From: Erwinia tracheiphila
GTDB lineage: Bacteria; Pseudomonadota; Gammaproteobacteria; Enterobacterales; Enterobacteriaceae
DNA: 64,000 nt
NCBI RefSeq assembly: GCF_021365465.1
Contig: NZ_CP089932.1
Location: 2,232,001 to 2,296,000, forward strand
Direction of reading: 5' to 3'
The position numbers were made by a program, and so were the translations under genes. Positions 57,638 through 64,000 of the stretch are shown piece by piece. The stretch's first letter is position 1, and each line of letters begins with the position of its first letter. Under the pieces are notes generated by a model. The model saw only the letters and a program-made list of their open reading frames with translations. It had not been told where the DNA came from and searched no databases.

Positions 57638-58546
57638 ATGTCTGCCTATAAGTCCAAAGTAAAAAAAGCGGTTATCCCAGTAGCAGGTTTGGGGACCCGC
57701 ATGCTGCCAGCTACGAAGGCAATTCCAAAAGAGATGTTGCCGCTGGTTGATAAGCCGTTAATTCAGTATGTCGTTAATGAGTGCATCTCAGCCGGAATTA
57801 ATGAAATCGTGCTGGTTACGCACTCCTCAAAAAACTCCATCGAAAACCACTTCGACACCAGTTTCGAGCTCGAAGCCATGCTGGAGAAACGTGTTAAGCG
57901 TCAGCTACTGGAGGAAATTCAGTCTATCTGTCCTCCTCACGTAACTATCATGCAGGTACGTCAGGGGCTGGCTAAAGGTCTGGGCCACGCTGTAATGTGC
58001 GCTTATCCGGTTGTGGGCAATGAACCCGTTGCCGTTATCCTGCCAGACGTCATCATCGACGAGTACGAATCGAACCTGACTAAAGATAACCTGGCTGATA
58101 TGATGCGTCGCTTCGATGAAACCGGACACAGCCAAATCATGGTTGAACCAGTGGACGATGTTACTGCCTATGGCGTTGCTGATTGTCAGGGCGCTGCTTT
58201 AAGTGCTGGCCAAGGCACACCAATGGTCGGGGTTGTTGAGAAGCCTAAAGCAGACAAAGCACCCTCTAATCTGGCCGTAGTTGGACGCTATGTTCTTTCT
58301 GCGGGCATCTGGCCTTTGCTGGCTAAGACGCCCCCCGGTGCCGGTGATGAAATTCAACTGACTGACTCCATTGCAATGCTAATGGAAAAAGAGACCGTTG
58401 AAGCTTATCACCTGAAAGGTATCAGCCACGACTGTGGTAATAAACTGGGTTATATGCAGGCTTTCGTTGAGTATGGCGTTCGTCACAACACCTTGGGTGG
58501 CGATTTTAAAGCCTGGCTGGAAAGCACCGTAGGTAATAAAAAGTAA
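57638..58546 (+). CDS. galU: UTP-glucose-1-phosphate uridylyltransferase
   Basis: 302 residues from the ATG of [19 protein letters not shown]. Nucleotide-binding [19 protein letters not shown] and [16 protein letters not shown] are conserved. It makes UDP-glucose, the substrate of the next gene's enzyme. AGAGAGG lies before the start. First gene of a galU-ugd-epimerase cluster for nucleotide sugars. Confidence 0.97.
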   Translation: MSAYKSKVKKAVIPVAGLGTRMLPATKAIPKEMLPLVDKPLIQYVVNECISAGINEIVLVTHSSKNSIENHFDTSFELEAMLEKRVKRQLLEEIQSICPPHVTIMQVRQGLAKGLGHAVMCAYPVVGNEPVAVILPDVIIDEYESNLTKDNLADMMRRFDETGHSQIMVEPVDDVTAYGVADCQGAALSAGQGTPMVGVVEKPKADKAPSNLAVVGRYVLSAGIWPLLAKTPPGAGDEIQLTDSIAMLMEKETVEAYHLKGISHDCGNKLGYMQAFVEYGVRHNTLGGDFKAWLESTVGNKK

Positions 58547-58573
58547 TTTTCAATTTCTAACCGGGACAATTCA

Positions 58574-59914
58574 ATGAAAGTCACCGTATTTGGTATCGGC
58601 TATGTCGGTCTGGTTCAGGCTGCAGTTTTGGCCGAAGTCGGACATGACGTTCTTTGTATCGATGTTGATCAGAAAAAAGTCGACAACTTAAAAAAAGGGA
58701 TCATTCCTATCTTCGAACCAGGGCTTACACCTTTGGTGATGCAGAACTATGAGTCGGGCCGACTCAAGTTTTCCACTAATGCGCAAGAGGGTGTGCATCA
58801 TGGTGTCATGCAGTTTATTGCTGTGGGTACGCCACCGGATGAAGATGGCTCTGCCGATCTGAAATACGTCACGGCTGTTGCCCGCACCATCGCCCAGCAC
58901 ATGTCAGACAGCAAAGTTGTTATTGATAAATCCACTGTGCCTGTAGGTACTGCAGATCGCGTCCGTGCAGTGATGGAAGAAACCCTTAAGGGGCGTGGTA
59001 TGGATATCAATTTTGACGTTGTATCCAACCCGGAATTCCTGAAGGAAGGGGCGGCTGTTGCAGACTGCATGCGTCCTGAACGCATCGTTGTTGGCACGGA
59101 TAATGATGACGTTGTTGAACTGCTTCGTGAACTTTACGAACCTTTCAACCGCAATCACGATCGAATGATTTTGATGGATATCCGTAGCGCTGAACTGACA
59201 AAATATGCTGCCAACTGCATGCTTGCCACGAAAATCAGCTTCATGAATGAGATGTCGAACCTGGCTGAACGTCTGGGTGCTGACATTGAGAAAGTCCGTC
59301 AGGGAATAGGTTCAGATTCACGTATTGGATACTCATTTATCTATCCCGGTTGTGGTTACGGTGGCTCATGCTTCCCGAAAGATGTTCAGGCACTGATTCG
59401 CACCGCACAGCAGATTGGTTACCAGCCGCGTTTGCTGCAGGCTGTAGAAGATGTTAACGACTCGCAGAAAAATAAGTTGCCAACCTTCATTAAGCGCCAC
59501 TTTGGCGAGAATCTTCAAGGAAAAACCTTCGCCCTGTGGGGACTGTCTTTCAAACCAAATACGGATGATATGCGTGAAGCATCGAGCCGCGTTTTGATGG
59601 AAGCGTTATGGCAGGCTGGTGCCACTATTCAGGCTTTTGATCCTGAGGCGATGGACGAAGCGCAACGCATCTATGGACATCGCGACGATCTCAAGCTGAT
59701 GGGCACCAAAGAAGCTGCTCTGCAAAGCGCCGATGGTCTCGTTATTTGTACTGAGTGGCAGAACTTCCGGGCACCGGATTTTGATGTGATCAAAAAAGCT
59801 TTGAAAGACCCCGTGATTTTTGATGGTCGTAACCTGTATGATCCGGAAAGACTTAGCAAGCGCGGTTTTGTTTATTATGCAATCGGCCGCGGAGCTTCTA
59901 TACAAATCGCATAA
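58574..59914 (+). CDS. ugd: UDP-glucose 6-dehydrogenase
   Basis: 446 residues, the longer class seen in plant-associated bacteria rather than the 388-residue E. coli Ugd. NAD-binding [20 protein letters not shown] at the N-terminus; the catalytic Cys is in [17 protein letters not shown]. It oxidises UDP-glucose to UDP-glucuronate for exopolysaccharide and lipid A sugars. 28 bases after galU, 15 before the epimerase gene. Confidence 0.96.
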   Translation: MKVTVFGIGYVGLVQAAVLAEVGHDVLCIDVDQKKVDNLKKGIIPIFEPGLTPLVMQNYESGRLKFSTNAQEGVHHGVMQFIAVGTPPDEDGSADLKYVTAVARTIAQHMSDSKVVIDKSTVPVGTADRVRAVMEETLKGRGMDINFDVVSNPEFLKEGAAVADCMRPERIVVGTDNDDVVELLRELYEPFNRNHDRMILMDIRSAELTKYAANCMLATKISFMNEMSNLAERLGADIEKVRQGIGSDSRIGYSFIYPGCGYGGSCFPKDVQALIRTAQQIGYQPRLLQAVEDVNDSQKNKLPTFIKRHFGENLQGKTFALWGLSFKPNTDDMREASSRVLMEALWQAGATIQAFDPEAMDEAQRIYGHRDDLKLMGTKEAALQSADGLVICTEWQNFRAPDFDVIKKALKDPVIFDGRNLYDPERLSKRGFVYYAIGRGASIQIA

Positions 59915-59928
59915 TTAACGAGGGTAGT

Positions 59929-60936
59929 ATGAAATATCTGGTTACCGGTGCAGCAGGCTTTATTGGTTTTCATGTTGCGCAGCGTCTGCTAAACACCGGT
60001 CACCAGGTTGTCGGTCTTGACAATCTGAATGATTACTACGACGTTAAACTTAAACTTGCCCGCCTTAATATCCTTCGTTCATATTCTGCATTTTCTTTTG
60101 CCAAACTCGATCTTGCCGACCGGGAGAAAATCCCCGCCTTATTCGGAAAAGAAGCTTTTGAACGCGTAATCCATCTTGGTGCCCAGGCTGGCGTTCGCTA
60201 TTCACTGGAAAACCCTTTAGCCTATATGGATTCAAATCTGAATGGCTATTTGAATATACTTGAAGGTTGTCGTTACCATAATGTAGGACACCTGCTTTAT
60301 GCCTCATCAAGTTCAGTTTATGGTCTGAACCAAAAACTCCCTTTTTCAACGAATGATTCTGTAGACCATCCCGTTTCACTTTACGCCGCGACTAAAAAAG
60401 CGAATGAGCTCATGTCACATACGTACTCCTACCTTTATGGGGTGCCAACTACCGGCTTGCGCTTTTTCACTGTTTATGGCCCTTGGGGCCGGCCTGATAT
60501 GGCACTGTTTAAGTTTACCCGCGCGATGATTGCGGGTGAAAAAATAGATGTATACAATAACGGTCAGATGCAGCGTGACTTTACCTATATTGATGATATT
60601 ACCGAGTCCATTTACAGACTTCAGAATGTCATTCCGCAGCTTAATCCAGACTGGACGGTTGAGAAGGGCAATGCAGCAAATAGTTCAGCGCCGTATTGTG
60701 TTTACAATATTGGAAATAGCAGTCCGGTTAAGTTGATGACCTATATTAACGCTTTGGAAAAGGCCCTGAGCATTACGGCTCACAAGAATATGTTGCCAAT
60801 GCAGCGCGGCGATGTTCTTGAAACAAGTGCGGACACTTCTGACTTGTATGATGTAATTGGCTTCAGGCCTGAGACCTGTATTGATGAAGGGATTGCGGAA
60901 TTTGTCGGTTGGTATCGTTCGTTCTACCGGGTTTGA
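59929..60936 (+). CDS. UDP-glucuronate 4-epimerase-like NAD-dependent epimerase
   Basis: 335 residues. GAAGFIGFHVAQRLL is the NAD-binding GxxGxxG; the catalytic SSSSVYG and YAATKKANE (YxxxK) are typical of extended short-chain dehydrogenases. Closest by eye to CapI/WbnF/Gla UDP-glucuronate epimerases (DNLNDYYDVKLK and RFFTVYGPWGRPDMALFKF). It would convert the Ugd product into UDP-galacturonate. Same operon as galU and ugd. Confidence 0.87.
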   Translation: MKYLVTGAAGFIGFHVAQRLLNTGHQVVGLDNLNDYYDVKLKLARLNILRSYSAFSFAKLDLADREKIPALFGKEAFERVIHLGAQAGVRYSLENPLAYMDSNLNGYLNILEGCRYHNVGHLLYASSSSVYGLNQKLPFSTNDSVDHPVSLYAATKKANELMSHTYSYLYGVPTTGLRFFTVYGPWGRPDMALFKFTRAMIAGEKIDVYNNGQMQRDFTYIDDITESIYRLQNVIPQLNPDWTVEKGNAANSSAPYCVYNIGNSSPVKLMTYINALEKALSITAHKNMLPMQRGDVLETSADTSDLYDVIGFRPETCIDEGIAEFVGWYRSFYRV

Positions 60937-60940
60937 TGTC

Positions 60941-60968
60941 TGGTGCCCCACACGACAGTGGGGCACCA
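60941..60968. terminator. Hairpin between the epimerase gene and hns
   Basis: TGGTGCCCCAC-ACGACA-GTGGGGCACCA, an 11-bp perfect stem between convergent genes. There is no clear T run on either side, so it may be a processed 3' end hairpin rather than a classic terminator. Confidence 0.6.
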
Positions 60969-60989
60969 GCAACTCACTAATCAGCAGGA

Positions 60990-61394
60990 TTACAGTACGA
61001 AATCTTCCAGCTGCTTACCGTCTTCGAGGGCTTTTTTGATTACTGCAGGGGTACGACCCTGACCTGTCCATGTTTTAGTTTCGCCATTTTCATCGACATA
61101 TTTATATTTGGCAGGGCGAGCTGCTCGTTTTGATTTCCCGGCTGCTTTAGTAGTGGAAAGAGCCGAGAGCAATTCATTAGGATCAATACCGTCTGCTATT
61201 AGCATTTCACGATATTGCTGCAATTTACGCGTACGCTCCTCGATTTCAGCCTGAGCTTGATTTTCTTCATCACGACGTTCGGTGACTACAACTTCAAGTT
61301 TCTCCAGCATTTCTTCCAGAGTTTCGAGTGAACACTCTCGTGCCTGCGCGCGCAGAGTACGAATGTTGTTCAAAATTTTAAGTGCTTCGCTCAT
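60990..61394 (-). CDS. hns: Nucleoid-structuring protein H-NS
   Basis: 134 residues (E. coli 137). An N-terminal oligomerisation coiled coil ([19 protein letters not shown] region) and a C-terminal DNA-binding domain with [16 protein letters not shown]. It silences A+T-rich and horizontally acquired DNA. Position between galU and tdk matches E. coli. Confidence 0.97.
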   Translation of the reverse strand: MSEALKILNNIRTLRAQARECSLETLEEMLEKLEVVVTERRDEENQAQAEIEERTRKLQQYREMLIADGIDPNELLSALSTTKAAGKSKRAARPAKYKYVDENGETKTWTGQGRTPAVIKKALEDGKQLEDFVL

Positions 61395-61901
61395 TTTCCT
61401 GATCTCAAATTATAATGGATGGGGTAGTTCTGCCGATTAATAATAGAGCGCTGTAAAACGAACTGCAATAGCAAATTTTGTTATTCAATAAGAATAAACG
61501 GTCTAAACGAACTGGCGGGATGATTATTAACGATACGGAATAACTATATTTCCCTGAATATCATTCTTTTTTCCTGAGTCAGGCGTTTTGATTAAGTCCT
61601 TAACTGAGTTGATTGTGGGGTATTTAATCTCGTGATGGCTGGTGTTATTTGGTGAGCTGAGTAAGTTCAGGATAAATCAGAGAATACATGCAATATGATT
61701 TACTTTTTTAAAGTGTAATCTGCGATGAATGTAACAGATAAAACTATTTACTTATGAAGTATATTCCCATCCATGCCAGCATTTGATCCAGATGACAGGG
61801 CGAAAAAAATGTGCATATAGAAAACATATAGCGATAATGACTCAAAACAGACTGTGCTAACATCATGCGCATTAAGCTTTTTTTTACCGGAGCACAACCT
61901 G
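61395..61901. promoter_or_regulatory. Divergent hns-tdk intergenic region
   Basis: About 500 A+T-rich bases holding the hns and tdk promoters. hns is autoregulated in E. coli, and the A+T richness fits binding of H-NS. No gene is supported. Confidence 0.5.
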
Positions 61902-62519
61902 ATGGCCCAACTATATTTCTATTACTCTGCCATGAATGCGGGCAAATCAACGGCTTTACTTCAATCATCTTATAACTACGTTGAACGCGGGATGCGAACA
62001 CTGGTATATACAGCAGAGATTGATAACCGTTTTGGTTTCGCTAAAGTCAGTTCTCGCATTGGCCTTTCTTCTCCAGCAAAACTGTATAATAACGGGACGG
62101 AATTTTTTAATGAAATTAACTCTGAACTTAAATTGGAGCCTGTGCACTGTATCTTAATTGACGAATGCCAGTTTTTGACACGTGAACAAGTTAAGGCCTT
62201 ATCTGATGTGGTGGATTTTTTGGATATACCTGTACTTTGTTATGGGCTACGTACAGATTTTCGTGGTGAATTATTTAGCGGAAGTCAGTATTTATTGGCG
62301 TGGTCGGATAAACTCGTTGAATTAAAAACCGTCTGTAATTGCGGCAGAAAAGCAGGTATGGTTTTAAGACTCGATGAAAAAAGTGTGCCTTATAAAGAAG
62401 GTGAAAAGATTGTTATTGGTGGAAATGAAAGTTATCTATCCGTTTGCCGCAAGCATTATAAAGCTGCTATTGAACAGAATTGCTTACATTCTGTTGATGA
62501 AAAATCGTATTGTAATTAA
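61902..62519 (+). CDS. tdk: Thymidine kinase
   Basis: 205 residues from the ATG of [20 protein letters not shown], the E. coli length; a longer frame starts at 61854. P-loop [18 protein letters not shown], Walker [12 protein letters not shown], and zinc cysteines (CNCGRKAG and VCRKHY) are present. It phosphorylates thymidine for salvage. Confidence 0.96.
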   Translation: MAQLYFYYSAMNAGKSTALLQSSYNYVERGMRTLVYTAEIDNRFGFAKVSSRIGLSSPAKLYNNGTEFFNEINSELKLEPVHCILIDECQFLTREQVKALSDVVDFLDIPVLCYGLRTDFRGELFSGSQYLLAWSDKLVELKTVCNCGRKAGMVLRLDEKSVPYKEGEKIVIGGNESYLSVCRKHYKAAIEQNCLHSVDEKSYCN

Positions 62520-62669
62520 CCAGTACTAATCAGCTCAACCATATTTCAAAGGCAATCAGCCCTGTTACAGGTTAACTGATATTCTTATCAATAAAGCCAT
62601 ATGTGGCCCGCTTCATTATGATTTTAAGTGGGCACCGACAGAGGCCGGTACCCAGGTTTTGAAGTACGA

Positions 62670-64000
62670 CTATCGCTTAATTTTCTTTTCTGTATTCTTT
62701 TTCTCTTCGGGCCGGTCAGCATTGCTGGTTACGTTTAATGACTCTGTGAATGCGCGACCATAAAACGAATCGAGCATAATCTGCTTCAGTTCACTGATCA
62801 GCGGGTAGCGTGGGTTAGCTCCGGTACACTGATCGTCGAATGCATCTTCAGCAAGTTTATCCACTTTGGCCAGAAAGTCTGCTTCCTGCACACCCGCTTC
62901 ACGTATTGACTTGGGAATGCCCAGCTCAGCTTTCATGCCTTCCAGCCACAACAATAACTTCTCAATCTTTTGTGCGGTACGATCGCCTGCTGTACTAAGG
63001 CGAAGATGATCAGCTATTTCTGCATAACGCCGGCGTGCCTGAGGACGATCGTACTGACTAAATGCTGTTTGCTTAGTTGGATTATCGTTAGCGTTATAAC
63101 GAATGACATTGCTGATAAGCAGTGCATTAGCCAGGCCGTGTGGAATATGGAATTCAGACCCTAACTTATGGGCCATTGAATGACATACACCAAGAAAAGC
63201 ATTAGCAAATGCGATCCCGGCAATAGTTGCAGCATTATGAACGCGCTCACGTGCAACCGGATTTTTAGCCCCCTCATGATAACTGGCAGGAAGATTTTCC
63301 TGGAGCAATTTCAACGACTGTAATGCCTGACCGTCAGAATATTCGTTGGCCAGCACTGAGACATAGGCTTCAAGTGAGTGGGTTACTGCATCAAGGCCAC
63401 CGAATGCACAAAGCGACTTAGGCATATTCATGACCAGGTTGGCATCAACAATGGCCATGTCTGGCGTTAACGCGTAATCCGCAAGGGGATATTTTTGTCC
63501 GGTTGTATCATCTGTCACCACAGCAAACGGTGTTACCTCTGAACCCGTTCCCGATGTAGTCGTAATAGCAATCATTTTGGCTTTTACGCCCATTTTGGGA
63601 AATTTATAGATGCGTTTACGGATATCCATAAAACGAAGAGCCAGTTCTTCAAAGGCTGTTTCGGGATGCTCATACATAACCCACATTATTTTGGCTGCGT
63701 CCATTGGAGAGCCTCCGCCCAAAGCAATGATGACATCAGGTTTAAACGAATTCATCTGCTCTGTGCCCTTACGTACGATACTTAGCGTTGGATCCGCTTC
63801 AACTTCAAAAAATATCTCTGTTTCAATACCGTGCGTTTTTAAAACTGAAACAATCTGGTCGGCATAGCCGTTGTTAAAGAGGAAACGGTCAGTAACGATA
63901 AAAGCACGTTTGGCACCATCGGTAGCCACTTCTTCCATGGCTATGGGAAGTGAACCACGACGGAAGTAGATAGACCCAGGAAGTTTGTGCCACAACATAT
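62670..64000 (-). CDS. adhE: Bifunctional acetaldehyde/alcohol dehydrogenase, C-terminal part
   Basis: About 443 codons of the iron-dependent alcohol dehydrogenase half; the frame is open to the window edge, so the aldehyde dehydrogenase half lies outside. Metal-binding residues are in GGLDAVTHSLEAYV and GVCHSMAHKLGSEFHIPHG, and the NAD site in IALGGGSPMDAAKIMW. AdhE reduces acetyl-CoA to ethanol during fermentation. The C-terminal tail is extended and lysine-rich (ADRPEEKKNTEKKIKR). Same order after tdk as in E. coli. Confidence 0.95.
   Translation of the reverse strand, partial: MLWHKLPGSIYFRRGSLPIAMEEVATDGAKRAFIVTDRFLFNNGYADQIVSVLKTHGIETEIFFEVEADPTLSIVRKGTEQMNSFKPDVIIALGGGSPMDAAKIMWVMYEHPETAFEELALRFMDIRKRIYKFPKMGVKAKMIAITTTSGTGSEVTPFAVVTDDTTGQKYPLADYALTPDMAIVDANLVMNMPKSLCAFGGLDAVTHSLEAYVSVLANEYSDGQALQSLKLLQENLPASYHEGAKNPVARERVHNAATIAGIAFANAFLGVCHSMAHKLGSEFHIPHGLANALLISNVIRYNANDNPTKQTAFSQYDRPQARRRYAEIADHLRLSTAGDRTAQKIEKLLLWLEGMKAELGIPKSIREAGVQEADFLAKVDKLAEDAFDDQCTGANPRYPLISELKQIMLDSFYGRAFTESLNVTSNADRPEEKKNTEKKIKR

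Overview
The window is chromosomal DNA of an Enterobacterales bacterium, most likely an Erwinia or close relative. This is inferred from protein similarity to E. coli genes at moderate divergence, from the rnd-minE junction, and from the galU-ugd-epimerase-hns-tdk-adhE order. No database search was possible. Core genes are intact and close to E. coli in length, but many genes are broken and at least six insertion elements (some nested) are present. That combination suggests a lineage undergoing recent genome decay, for example a host-restricted one.

Region 1 (1-6,935) is one end of a P2/186-type prophage. On the minus strand lie the start of the replication initiator A, small unknown genes, a Dam-type methylase, a DEDD exonuclease and a Cox-like regulator. 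A C repressor diverges from the Cox gene, and a P2-type integrase follows at the edge. The early operon contains a C4/CI-type antisense RNA leader. The prophage edge lies inside nudL, which is truncated.

Region 2 (6,907-20,867) is core: nudL (broken), pabB, yoaH, a broken hydrolase gene, yoaB, yoaA, tsaB, a Slp-family lipoprotein, fadD (broken by an 8-bp repeat gain and a poly-A frameshift), rnd, minCDE and ycgLMN. Region 3 (20,868-23,333) is an IS5-family element interrupted by IS1. Region 4 (23,334-29,364) holds dsbB, fadR, ycgB, dadA and dadX; nhaB, found between dsbB and fadR in E. coli, is missing.

Region 5 (29,395-37,563) is an accessory patch. It contains an intact IS200-type element, an MFS drug exporter, the 3' stub of an exopolysaccharide sugar transferase, a decayed IS91-like element, cvrA, and an IS200 element split by an IS256 element that itself carries an IS481 fragment. 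The nested stack sits where synteny jumps from the dadX-cvrA neighbourhood to the yeaH-yeaG-gapA neighbourhood.

Region 6 (37,574-53,462) holds yeaH and yeaG with a consensus sigma-54 promoter, remnants of mipA and yeaE fused to an IS2-like fragment, then yeaD, gapA, msrB, yeaC, pncA, ansA, sppA, ydjA, topB, a ynjH-like gene and xthA. selD is not seen between ydjA and topB. Region 7 (53,736-64,000) holds an atypical tRNA-Tyr, purU, ychJ, a decayed rssA, intact rssB, galU, ugd, a UDP-uronate epimerase, hns, tdk and the 3' part of adhE. GalU, Ugd and the epimerase form a short route from glucose-1-phosphate to UDP-uronic acids for surface polysaccharide.
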